Shown here in pieces: positions 1 through 9,427 of a stretch of DNA of 64,000 nucleotides (the first letter of the stretch is position 1; the number at the start of each line of letters is the position of its first letter). Under the pieces are notes generated by a model. That model saw only the letters and a program-made list of their open reading frames with translations, was not told where the DNA came from and searched no databases. The translations under genes were made by a program, and so were the position numbers. The stretch spans positions 32,776,501 through 32,840,500 of the forward strand of contig NC_073354.2 in the NCBI RefSeq assembly GCF_027580225.2, given 5' to 3'. This DNA is from Misgurnus anguillicaudatus. Taxonomy: Eukaryota > Chordata > Actinopteri > Cypriniformes > Cobitidae.

Positions 1-399
1 CATTGTAACCTCATAAAATAATTTGCAAATATGCAAGAAAAGGTTTGTACTCTAAAAATACTTTATTTGTAACAAACAGGAGATAAAGAATTTACAAACG
101 TGCGAAGAGTCGTTTCAGCACTTGGAAAGCGCCATGGGTTTTTTAAAAGCAATACTTAAAATTGTTCTCATCTCACCATATCCACAGGTACAAAGTCAAC
201 ATATACAATAAATCCGTGGGGTAGCATTTAAAAAACATTTAAAAAAAGATGCATGTTTAAAGCAAAGCATTTATTTACTTACCAGGCTACAGGTGAAGCA
301 GCGGCATCTAACGTCTCATATCGATGCTCATTTATGTCCAAGAAACTCAATAATAATCTTTTACATTTTAATTATTGAATTTTTCATATTTAAAAGTGT
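1..399. other. 5' flanking DNA, nothing recognised
   Basis: AT-rich sequence with no ORF, TIR pair or SINE that I can support. Confidence 0.5.
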
Positions 400-752
400 T
401 TTGCTGCTGTGCATCCAAGTGTGAACCCGCGTTGTCGTCGCGTTTATAGGCGCATATTACTAATGCGCTCATTAAATAACGAAAACAATATTGCACAATT
501 GGCTATAGACTTTAGACCAGATTTTTGTTGGTCAAATGGCGTAGTATATTTTAGTTGCCTCAAAATAGCAACGCGCCCACAATGCACCTGAGCCTGAACG
601 CCCACGGGAGCACAATTGGGCGCAAATGCATTTGCTATTTAAACAAAGTGGCGCTAAACGTGAAAATTATCATTGCACCGGGGTTGAAACTAGCAAAAGA
701 CACTTGCGTCATGCATTGCGCTGCATTGCGCCGGGTGTATGATAGAGCCCAA
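400..752. repeat. degenerate GC-rich interspersed repeat
   Basis: Phrases such as GCAACGCGCCCACAATG and GCGCCGGGTGTATGATAG resemble a dispersed GC-rich DNA-transposon-like repeat remembered from cyprinid genomes. No matching termini or TSD could be delimited. The short ORFs across it are not credible genes. Confidence 0.35.
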
Positions 753-780
753 AGACTGAAAATGTTTCATGTTCATTTAA

Positions 781-1058
781 AGGAACAGTATGTAGGATTG
801 TGGCTAAAACTGGTATTGCAATCGCAAAACTTGTGGCTAAAACTGGTACTGCAATCACACAACTGGTGGCCAATACACAAAATGACAACATAAACATCAG
901 TTGAGGGCTGCAACTCCACTTTTTAAATGACAATATCCTGGCCAGACCACTGTTGTCAGTGATATAAGTATTTGAAATGAAAATGATTTCTTAATGTCTA
1001 GTGACATATCAGGGCCATTTTATGATTAATTGATATAAATTTCTTACATACTGTTCCT
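781..1058. mobile_element. TTAA-flanked MITE, AGGAACAGTATGTA termini
   Basis: The element starts AGGAACAGTATGTA and ends TACATACTGTTCCT, exact inverted copies, and TTAA lies directly outside both ends (777-780, 1059-1062). TTAA duplications are the signature of piggyBac and Kolobok transposases; the AGG terminus fits Kolobok better. An internal direct repeat based on GTGGCTAAAACTGGTA occurs twice (799-815 and 833-849). It has no coding capacity. Confidence 0.8.
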
Positions 1059-1160
1059 TTAACTTTGAACAAACTGTTGCCAGTAAATAACATAAATATA
1101 AAATCTACAGTAAGTTACTTGCAACCAGATTTTCTACAGATTTTTTTACAGTGTAAATAA

Positions 1161-1616
1161 TGTGAAGAATTGCGGATGGATGAACCCAAATGCAGGCGAT
1201 GTCGGGGTGAACAAAAAACACTTTTATTGAACACTGACAAAACAAAAGTCCACATGGGAGCAAAACATACACAAAACACGAAATACTAACAGATGACTTA
1301 AACTAAACTTGACAATGATTCAAACACTAGACAAGATCACACATGACCGATACAAAACGAACGTACACAGGACTAAGAACATGAGGGCATTGAAAGACTA
1401 AACAGGATAACAAGGGGAAAACAGGTGAGGGTAATGAACTAATGATTAAATAATGAACTGGGAAAACAAGGGGGTGGAGACAAGAGACGAGACACCGAAG
1501 GCACATGACCCAATTCACAAGGTCATGAGCCTTCACATAGAACATGAGACTGTCAGAACCCTGCCACCATGACAAGACATATATATAAAACAAGACTCTT
1601 GGGCAGGATCCTGACA
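1161..1616 (-). mobile_element. solo LTR, minus orientation, 5-bp TSD
   Basis: On the minus strand this 456-bp unit begins TGTCAGGATCC and ends CTTCACA, the TG...CA form of an LTR. It is flanked by the 5-bp direct repeat AATAA (1156-1160, 1617-1621). A polyadenylation signal AATAAA lies near its 3' part on that strand. No internal retroelement sequence adjoins it, so it is a solo LTR left by LTR-LTR recombination. Superfamily is unassigned; a 5-bp TSD suits Gypsy, BEL or Copia. Short ORFs across it are incidental. Confidence 0.75.
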
Positions 1617-1628
1617 AATAATGACAGA

Positions 1629-1653
1629 ATTTTTGGGTGAACTATTCCTTTAA
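1629..1653. mobile_element. terminal fragment of a GGGTGAACTA TTAA element
   Basis: TTTTTGGGTGAACTATTCCT followed by TTAA is the right terminus of the same abundant TTAA-type family seen near 7842 and 8465. The left part is missing or lost beside the solo LTR. Confidence 0.6.
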
Positions 1654-1659
1654 AACATC

Positions 1660-2552
1660 TCTACAGAAGTCTCCATTTTTGCACACACTGCATGCCAAAA
1701 ATGATTTGTTTAGTTTAAGTGTCTGCTGTTATACTTCGTGTTGTTATGTTTGGCACAGACAATAAAAGTAAGAACAATCTGCCACCTTGTGGATTTCAAT
1801 TTTGTCCTAGATTCTGATGCGCATTGTCTCTGTGTGACTTTTGTTTATTCCTTACTCTCTAAAATAAACCACAGCATGAGAATATAAAACACCAGTGAGA
1901 GATGATCAGAATCGAAAGTTTCCATTTTCATTGTTAGTGCATGCAACGTGATGGAAATATTCATCATCATTAAGATCATGTTTTGCCAACCTTTGCGGGC
2001 AGCTGTGTAAACTACATGAGTTCCCAAAAGGCCATGCGAGCCACTCCTAAAATTAATTTTGTGATGGAAACTCAACAGGATTTTTTTCAGGAGACCCAGC
2101 TCTTGACAAATACAATGATGAAAACCAGCTAAAGTGTCAAACCAGTGTTAACTGAAACAGGAGCTGTGGTGTGGCTATAATAATGCAAAATATGCTAACT
2201 GTCAACGATGTCAAGATCTTATCAGTCAATTATATCTAATTTTACAAGAAACTCATTGCTTTGTAAACACCATCTCTGAACAGTCTCTGCAGATCACTGT
2301 CATATTTTTATTTTAATTTAGACTCATAGCTTTTGTCTCTCACCATATGGCAGAGTCAGGCTGTTTTGTCTCAAAGAAAACGATGTATCTGTGCAGGAGT
2401 GCATATGGGGGTAATTGAATTAGTCTCTTTGGATTCGAGTTCAATGGTTTACAGATGGGTGGGTGTATTCGGTGATGCAAAACAGAGATGTTCCACTTAA
2501 TTCTTATTTTGTGTCTATTATTGAGATTTTATGTAAGACATTTGTAACTAAC
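1660..2552. other. 5' flanking DNA, nothing recognised
   Basis: No coding signal, TIR pair or SINE was recognised. Confidence 0.5.
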
Positions 2553-2672
2553 TTTCCTGTAGCTCAACTGGTAAAACACAGAGCTAACAATGCCAACGCC
2601 ACAAGTTTAATTCCTAGGGAATGTGTGTGTTCTTCTTCCAGTGCTTATATACAAATAAATGCTGGTATTTGT
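2553..2672 (+). mobile_element. tRNA-derived SINE fragment (DANA/HE1-like)
   Basis: TTTCCTGTAGCTCAACTGG resembles a pol III box A and AGTTTAATTCC a decayed box B, followed by the AGGGAA(TG)n spacer typical of this SINE. The tail has degraded. It is a decayed retroposon, not a tRNA gene. Confidence 0.7.
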
Positions 2673-2986
2673 TTCAGTTTACCAGTTTTAAATCTTAACC
2701 CTTTATGGCGCAAATCCCTTTTGAGTGGGGAGGTGAAAATGTTATGTACAACTTTAAATTAATATAACTCAATTTTTCACAAAAGTGTCTGGAGGTAAAA
2801 ATCTTAAATAACTTTTTTTACAGCAAATTCATTTGAAGAAATACAAATATTTCAATAACATCATAATTTTATAAATAAAATTATAAAAATGTAAACATTT
2901 CACAAAAGTAATAATGCAAACATGAAGTCTCAAGTAGTTGTGATCCAAATTTTAAGTTAAAATCACAAAAAATGTGGTTTGTGTAA
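2673..2986. other. AT-rich flanking DNA
   Basis: AT-rich sequence with runs of AATAAAAT; nothing recognised. Confidence 0.45.
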
Positions 2987-3802
2987 TGCTGCGTTTACAC
3001 CAAACGCAGTAGAGGCGTGAAGCACGAGTGATTTCAATGTTAAGTCAATGTGAAGACGCGTGGACGCGCGTCTAGAGGTCTCGCGGCACGTATGAGCCCT
3101 TTGGCGTGGCGCGGATGACACGTTTCCACCCTATTCGCGCAAACTAGACACTAGACGGTAATTGAGCGCCTGCCACGATACGTGTGAATGGTGCTTTTTG
3201 TGCAATTTGTGTTTGACGCGAATTGCCGGCTGATGCCCAAGTTGAAAAATGTGAACTTTGGTGGAATTTCCCGCCGCGTTAACCAATCAGGAGCCTGCTT
3301 GCTTCTGTGGCGGCAGCCCCGCCCGGAGTCACTCATTCAATATGAAGAAATGCTTGATATTGTCCGTGAGCAGTCTCCCAGAGCTATAAGACACAAGTTC
3401 TTATTTCTATAGAGACAGGAATAAAAAGGACCTCGCTTGGAAGAGTGTCTGAGGACATTGGACAACCTGCTAAGTGTAATACACATTTCGTGACGTTTAT
3501 CGACCCGTGCTGTTTATCGACCCGTGCCGTTTATTTTTTCCCCTATAGTAAGGTTACCAAATACAAACTGGTAACTCTCTCGATAAATGCACAATCAACA
3601 GTCATTTTGCAAACAGACAACCTCATAGCACTTGCCCCTCCCACAAGAAGCGGAGTTTGCCTCTGATGCGTGTCAAATGCTCGCTTTTTTCGCGCGTCTA
3701 CTTTGCTCTACATGCGTGAATGCATTTAAACTGTTCAAGCGGCAAACTAGGCTCGGTAGACGCGATTTTGACGCCTGAAGCGCGGTTGGTGTAAACGCAG
3801 TA
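2987..3802. mobile_element. PIF/Harbinger-like element, TGCTGCGTTTACACCAA TIR
   Basis: The left end reads TGCTGCGTTTACACCAAACG and the right end TTGGTGTAAACGCAGTA, an inverted match. Subterminal sequence recurs in copies near 27351, 30838 and 42068. This copy is longer and keeps a broken MADF-domain coding remnant (3341-3472), which is why I place the family in PIF/Harbinger. The TSD could not be fixed. Its right half was later copied by a tandem duplication. Confidence 0.65.
3341..3472 (+). pseudogene. MADF-domain remnant of a Harbinger accessory protein
   Basis: Three overlapping frames together give a MADF-like pattern: EEMLDIVREQSP in the first, TSSYFYRDRNKKDLAWKSV in the second and SEDIGQPAK in the third. 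The hydrophobic-Val-Arg-x3-Pro start, the Tyr-x-Asp/Arg core and the Lys-x3-Trp near the end are the usual MADF landmarks. MADF DNA-binding proteins accompany PIF/Harbinger transposases. At least two frameshifts and a stop make it non-functional. The host element and direction fit; only about 45 residues are visible. Confidence 0.6.
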
Positions 3803-4525
3803 TGACAGTTTTAGTGGTTTTACCAACAATGGCCACTAGGTGTCAACGGTTTGCAGCATACTCCTGTCACAAATTAATAAATTACTGTCACTGCATTATT
3901 ATTAACACAAAAATGTTTTGAAATATGAAAACTACATTCTTAGAGCTTTCCAACAATATATAGTTTGTCAACATTTTTGAAGATTTATAAAAGGATATAG
4001 TGTTATGAATAAATAACACTTTTGAGCCACATGACGTTAATCGACCCGCGCCGTTTATTTTCCCCCTATAGTAAGGTTACCAAATACAAACTGGTAACTC
4101 TCTCGGTAAATGCACAATCAACAGTCATTTTGCAAACAGACAACCGCATAGCACTTGCTCCTCCCACAAGAAGCGGAGTTTGCCTCTGACACGTGTCAAA
4201 TGCTCGCTTTTTTCGCGCGTCTACTTTGCTCTACATGCGCGAATGCATTCAAACTGTTCAAGCGGCAAACTAGGCACGGTAGACGCCTGAAACGCGTTTG
4301 GTGTAAACGCAGCATGACAGTTGTAGTGGTTTTACCAACAACGGCCAATAGGTGTCAACGGTTTGCAGCATACTCCTGTCACAAATTAATAAAGTACTGT
4401 CACTGCATTATTATTAACACAAAAAGGTTTTGAAATATGAAAACTACATTCTTAGAGCTTTCCAACAATATATAGTTTGTCAACATTTTTGAAGATTATA
4501 ATAGGATATTGTTATGAATAAATAA
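3490..4525. repeat. two-unit tandem duplication of about 520 bp
   Basis: Sequence from about 3490 to 4030 recurs from about 4031 to 4525 at an offset of 512-523 bp, sharing for example ACAAACTGGTAACTCTCTCG and GCACAATCAACAGTCATTTT. The unit includes the right half of the Harbinger-like element plus its downstream flank, so duplication followed insertion. The second unit lacks 11 bp near its Harbinger end. A smaller duplication, TTTATCGACCCGTGC twice, sits at 3497-3526. Confidence 0.8.
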
Positions 4526-4830
4526 TAATTAATATGCATTCCTATGGGGGGAGGTCATGTAACAAAAAACTGTCACTACATTATTTCTATTATCAGATGA
4601 CCTTGAAATATAAAAACTACATTCTGAGAGCTTTCCGGTGATAAATAGTTTGTCATGATTTTTTAGGTTAAGAGTTTTAGTGTTACAAATATATAATAAC
4701 AAAGTGGGGCTACCTGTGGACCCGTGGCATTTTAGAAAATGTCTCTCACTATGTCACCAAAATGGTGATGATGGATGAAATCTACACTCTTAGAGCTTTT
4801 AAACGATATATAATTTGTCACGATTGGATA
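4373..4830. repeat. degenerate repeats of an ACATTCTTAGAGCTTT module
   Basis: The module (AAACTACATTCTTAGAGCTT, then an AT-rich stretch and GTTTGTCA) occurs near 3926, 4439, 4613 and 4779 with growing divergence. The first two belong to the tandem duplication; the later two suggest an older repeat array. Confidence 0.55.
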
Positions 4831-5892
4831 AGAATTCACATTCAAAACAGTGACGTAAACGTAGGCATATTCATATTCGTATAACCACGACTATCTTGTA
4901 TATCTTTTCTCATCTGTCACTGAAGATTAATTGTTTGTGTTCATGTAATGTGATGATATCCATATATTAGCAGAAGGATACAGGATGCATGATGTTGACC
5001 TTATTTCACCTTCCTTCCTCCCTCCGGGCTACAGCACTAACATTCCTCAGCTTTTATTGCAAGAGAACAGATGATGGGTTTTGTTAGTATGTGCTGTGCT
5101 ATAATAACTATTCTTATCACCCCAGTATAGGCTGCCGATATGAAGATTTGCTAAGTGCTTTTAGATATCAGTTCAATTACATTTCTCAGTTCAAAGTTCA
5201 TTGCTAAACCTCAGATTTAAAGTAAGCATGGGTGTGTAAGCGAAAGAGTGAGATAAAATGAAACGGGAGTATAAAAAAAGCCTCAGACCGCAGCAGGAAA
5301 CCATATCACTTTAACTCTCATCCACTTCCTCTTTCTACCACAGATATCACAACTGGAGACTCTGTGATTTTCTTATTGTTAACCATGACCTCACAGTACT
5401 ACTAAAATAGAAGAGGTTCTGAGATAAAGATATAGTAGATGGGAAAATAAAAAATAAAACTAAAAAATCTAAAAAAACTTCAATTAACTGTTGCTTGGGC
5501 AACAATCCGTACCAGATGCCCTTACAACATTAACTTTTTACAGCAGGTTCACTTAGTCTTTGCTTAATGAGATTAAACAGCCGTAAATCTGTAGTTTATT
5601 CTCACTCTCTGAGCCAAAATAACTTGTGAGATGATCTCTTAACAGTGATTACAAGGTGCCTGGTTTTATTTATTTGTTTGAGTTCATTTATTTTTTAGCT
5701 AAAATGTTCACTGATAGGCCAAATCTTGCCTTGTTTAGACATCTGGGCTGTTTGGACAGCTATTAGACATCTTTTAAATGCAAAATTGCTTGCTGTGTCT
5801 GTTTTGGTGCATACAGAGCCCATACAGAGGCTTTCACAGAGACAAGTGTGATTTCTCAAAAAACTATTTAAGTGATATCTGTCAAGTATTAA
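4831..5892. other. 5' flanking DNA, nothing recognised
   Basis: Single-copy-looking sequence with no TIR pair, SINE or coding signal identified. Confidence 0.5.
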
Positions 5893-6618
5893 AGGAAAAC
5901 ACCACTGTTTTTCAATATTTTACTATGTTTTTACCTCAACTTAGACGGATTAATACATACCTATCTTTTTCAATGCATGCACTTAATGTTTGTACAGCGC
6001 ATTGTGGATGTGTTAGCATTTAGCTTAGCCCCATTCATTCCTTAGGATCCAAACAGGGATGAATTTAGAAGCCACCAAACACTTCCATGTTTTCCCTATT
6101 TAAAGACATGAGTAGTTACACGAGTAAATATGGTTGCACAAAATAAAACGTGCCGATTTTTTAAGTGGATACAAAATGAGAATTATATTGTATGGTGGAA
6201 GAGGATTTAGTTTGCAGCACTTCAGCATCAGGCGCAGTAATATTGACGGATGTTTGAGCGAGAGGGGTAGTCAGGAGTGAAGTGCTGCAAATTAAGTGCT
6301 CTTCCGCCATACTATATAGTTTTCATTTTTTATCTGCTTAAAAAAATCACCACGTTTTATTTTGTGCCACCATACTTACTCATAACTACTCATACAACAG
6401 TCTTTAAATAGGGAAAACATGGAAGTGTTTGGTGGTTTCTAAATTCCTCCCTGTTTGGATCCTAAGGAATGAATGGGGCTAGGCTAAATGCTAACACATT
6501 CACAATGCACTGTACAAAGATTAAGTGCATGCATTGAATAAAGATAAGTATGTATTAATCATTTGTGTAAGTTAAGGTAAGTACATAGTAAAATATTGAA
6601 AAACAGTGGTGTTTTCCT
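5893..6618. mobile_element. TTAA-flanked foldback element (726 bp)
   Basis: The ends are AGGAAAACACCACTG and CAGTGGTGTTTTCCT with TTAA immediately outside (5889-5892, 6619-6622). The inverted arms run roughly 330 bp each, meeting near 6250, and include matched blocks such as TAGGGAAAACATGGAAGTGT against its reverse complement. The element is therefore almost a complete hairpin. It has no protein-coding capacity. Confidence 0.85.
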
Positions 6619-6622
6619 TTAA

Positions 6623-7511
6623 GGACATTTTATGCACGTATTAGAAAAAAATCGCTTACGCACCTTTAATAAAAACTTTCCATCTGTGCTTGGTCAGATT
6701 CTGCTTGTCAATATATACGATTAAAGGGGAGAATGTTGCCACTACGGATGCTGACTCACAACACACACGTATCCGTTACAAACGATGATTTATTTTCCGC
6801 TCTTGTCATTAATTTGCCTGTCAAATAGACAATTGATGTCTAGCTCTTCAGACCACCAAGTGCAGCGCTAGACAGGATCTTTCTATAGCATCCCAAGTAA
6901 GATCAGACAGAATGTACATCACTCATGTCTGTTTCATTTATTGATTTTTCTGATCACTTTTTTTAGACCGCAAACCACATTGCGTTAACAGTTTATAAAA
7001 AGAAGGGATAAACTAGATGTTTAAGAAAATGTCAACGTTGCTTTCCAGTACAAATCTGGTCAGTCACCATGATGCAGGCCTAAAGTCAGAAGAGCTCATC
7101 AATTCGTCTCTGTGATGTTCTGTAGCCAAATGCAACAAATCCCTTACATTAAAAGTAAGTTAAGTTTAATACCCTTAATAATGTCTGTAACATAAACAGT
7201 TTAGGGCAAATTACGTGCCAAAGTTTAATACTTAAGGTTTTGAAATGGCTTAGTAAGCACCACTTATATAAAACAGTCTTTTCAGACTCATGTATTATAG
7301 TATCATGTATCTCGTATTAAAAAAGTGCTTACAAGCGAACAGCACTCTAAGGTGATGCAACAGGGTTATACCGAATTAGTTTTACATGGTGGATCTTTTT
7401 GGCTCATTGAGCTGTTGAGCAGATGTGCACAGCTGGTCTTGTCAGGTCTACCGTGATGAATGCAAAACCAGAGAATTACTGTGCACCTGAACCATTAACT
7501 ATGTAATATGT
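6623..7511. other. 5' flanking DNA, nothing recognised
   Basis: No repeat boundary or coding signal identified. Confidence 0.5.
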
Positions 7512-7890
7512 AACATATGAATAAATATGACTATGTTATGAAATAAAGACATAGTTCACCCAAAAATTAAAATTCTGACCTCATGTTCTCACTGTCATGT
7601 TGTACAAACCTGTATAAATTGCTTTGTTTTGATGAACACGAAGGAAGATATTTTGACAAATGTTTGTAACCGAACAGATCATGAGGCCCAATCACTTCCA
7701 TAGTAGGAAAAAGAATACTATGGGAGTGAATGGGGCTCATGAACGGTTTAGTTACAAACATTATTCAGAATATTTTCATTTGTGTTCATCAGAACAAATA
7801 CATACAGGTGAAAGTAAATGATGACAAAATTTTAATTTTTGGGTGAACTATCCCTTTATTTCATAACATAGTCATATTTATTCATATGTT
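7512..7890. mobile_element. GGGTGAACTATCCC-type element inside an extended palindrome
   Basis: The core carries the familiar ends TAGTTCACCCAAAAATTAAA and its inverted partner. The match does not stop at the element terminus: about 37 bp of flank on each side (7512-7548, 7854-7890) is also inverted-repeated, with AACATATGAATAAATATGAC on the left exactly mirrored on the right. The expected TTAA is absent on both sides. The interior holds the ACTTCCATAGTAGGAAAA hairpin typical of the family. Confidence 0.75.
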
Positions 7891-7899
7891 GCATACAGG

Positions 7900-8437
7900 G
7901 TTTTTTCCTCCTAGGACTTGTTTTCTCTCGGCTAAAAAGTCCGAGTTTTTTCTCCTATGGGGGTATTCAACCTGGGGACTCTGCCTTCATTGGCTTAAAG
8001 TTTGAAAAACGCTTTGGAAAAGGAGAAGGGCCGACTACCAAAACACACTTATAGCCAATCAGCAGTAAGGAGCGTGTCTACTAACGACATCCTTGCCGGG
8101 TTGCGTATGTGTGGGGCGGGTCTATCAACAGAAGGTCCAGATTCTATTGGGGTAGGGGCGTGTTTGTTTAGGTGATTTCAAATATCAACATTGGCTTTCA
8201 AACATCATGGACTCCGCCTTTACCTTAGCACCCTTTCTATATGTTACATTAGTAATACACTTGCTTATAATGTTGATTCATAGCTGCAGAAAATTCTGCT
8301 GCTTATGCTATTTGTATTATGTTATGTTATCTGTCGATTTTTCTGTGTTTTTCCCTGCTTCTATTAATGTAAAGCTGCTTTGAAACAATTACCAAGTGTG
8401 AAAAGCGCTATATAAATAAAATTGAATTGAATTGAAT
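7900..8437 (+). mobile_element. LINE/SINE 3' region ending in an (AATTG)n tail
   Basis: The 3' end reads GCTGCTTTGAAACAATTACC, AAAAGCGCTATATAAATAAA and then ATTGA repeats at 8421-8437. This is a very common cyprinid retroposon 3' end with short tandem tail units. The GGGGCGGGTC/CATCATGGACTCCGCC section (about 8110-8230) may be a separate insertion in it. No reverse transcriptase coding is present. Confidence 0.6.
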
Positions 8438-8482
8438 TAAATGATGAAAGGATTTTCATTTTTGGGTGAACTATCCCTTCAA
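8438..8482. mobile_element. terminal fragment of the GGGTGAACTATCCC family
   Basis: TTTTTGGGTGAACTATCCCTT matches the right end of the element near 7842. Only this end is present, abutting the retroposon tail. Confidence 0.6.
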
Positions 8483-8868
8483 CAAAGGTAATAAAGTGCA
8501 CACATTTTTCAATTTGTCATAATGTCGTATTTTTAACATGAAGGAAGTTACCTGCAATTTTTTTTACATTTATTTAAAATGGTCACATGGCATCACTGCA
8601 AATAATCCTTATAAAACCATTATATCCATATATTATATGTTTTTATTATTACTATTTTAGTTTACACAATGTAGTAAGTAGTTAATATTTTAACAAAACA
8701 AGTACGCTTATATTGTAATAAATATGCCCTGCTACTGTATTCATTAATTGACATTATTTACCATACGACAGTTTTAGATTATATTGTAAATTTGATTTTT
8801 ATTTATTTAAATCATTTATAAAATCTTATCAGGTAAAACATTCACGTCTATCAGGACAAATAATCGTT
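8483..8868. other. AT-rich proximal upstream region of afdn
   Basis: AT-rich sequence ending at a TTTA repeat; no motif I can defend. Confidence 0.45.
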
Positions 8869-8872
8869 CGTT

Positions 8873-8877
8873 GTTTT

Positions 8878-8906
<29 letters not shown>
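8873..8906. repeat. (TTTA)n microsatellite
   Basis: About eight uninterrupted TTTA/ATTT units immediately upstream of the CpG-rich promoter. Confidence 0.9.
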
Positions 8907-8908
<2 letters not shown>

Positions 8909-8930
8909 AGAAACAAACATATTCATAAAA

Positions 8931-9319
8931 GTGAGAGAGCGAGAGAGAAATCAGTGCCTGGCACAAGCCTGTCTATTCTCCTGCGCGCTCCCGTCAGCGT
9001 CCCTCGTGAATTGTGTGTGTAGAGTGTCGGGCGCGCGCACCGCTCCAGTCAGTCCCACTGCTTTCCACAGGGAGCGCGCACGGAGCGCGATAAGACAAAC
9101 GAAAGAGGGGAACGCGGAAACAGTAGAAGCGACGGACGAGAGCGGAGGTACGTTCACCGGCGACTGCGGGAACGAGCGATACTCGCCACACGAACCGCTT
9201 TAAAACCCAAACACGGGTTTAACGTATTCACTTTTATCTCGGTGCCGTTGGAGTGGATAAAAGCGAGGAAACGGGATTGTTTGTCTCTCCGGCTTGACTA
9301 GAATCAGTCGGATTTGAGC
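8931..9319 (+). promoter_or_regulatory. afdn: CpG-rich 5' UTR and core promoter of afdn
   Basis: This stretch is markedly richer in G+C and CpG than the flanks, with runs such as GGGCGCGCGCACCGC and GGAGCGCGCACGG, and it ends directly at the afadin ATG. It contains no ATG, as expected for a leader read by scanning. There is no convincing TATA box near a likely start, so a dispersed CpG-island promoter is inferred. A GA-rich tract (8931-8950) and a (TTTA)n tract lie just upstream. The exact transcription start cannot be placed from sequence alone. Confidence 0.65.
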
Positions 9320-9421
9320 ATGTCGGGGAGCCGAGAGGAGGAGCGGCGGAAACTCGCCGACATCATCAACCACTGGAACGCCAACAGGCTCGACCTGTTC
9401 GAGATCAGCCAACCGACTGAG
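9320..9421 (+). CDS. afdn: afadin, first coding exon (34 codons)
   Basis: Afadin is the cytoplasmic scaffold of nectin-based adherens junctions; it binds nectins, F-actin and Rap1/Ras-type GTPases. The translation starts MSGSREEERRKLADII and ends LFEISQPTE, which I recognise as the afadin N-terminus just before the first Ras-association domain. The start is the first ATG after about 390 bp of CpG-rich leader that has no upstream ATG; a TAG at 9299 closes the frame upstream, and A is at -3. The exon ends in phase 0 after GAG, followed by GTGAGA, where the human gene also has its exon 1 boundary (QPTE then DLEFHG, from memory). Exon 2 is not in the window, so this is a partial gene. I cannot tell afdna from afdnb. 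Confidence 0.93.
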
Positions 9422-9427
9422 GTGAGA
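9422..9427 (+). other. afdn: 5' splice donor of afdn exon 1
   Basis: GAG|GTGAGA is a strong U2-type donor. It falls in phase 0 exactly where the afadin peptide stops resembling the family. Read-through would add 30 unrelated residues before a stop at 9511. Confidence 0.88.

Noticed and set aside
1327..1617. 96-codon minus-strand ORF
   Set aside because: It lies within the solo LTR and has no known protein similarity that I can see.
3490..4830. Repeat series considered as a CRISPR-like array
   Set aside because: Units are hundreds of bases, diverged, without uniform spacers, and the DNA is vertebrate.
8931..9203. 90-codon frame in the afdn leader
   Set aside because: It starts at GTG, not ATG; the leader has no ATG, so this is the 5' UTR.
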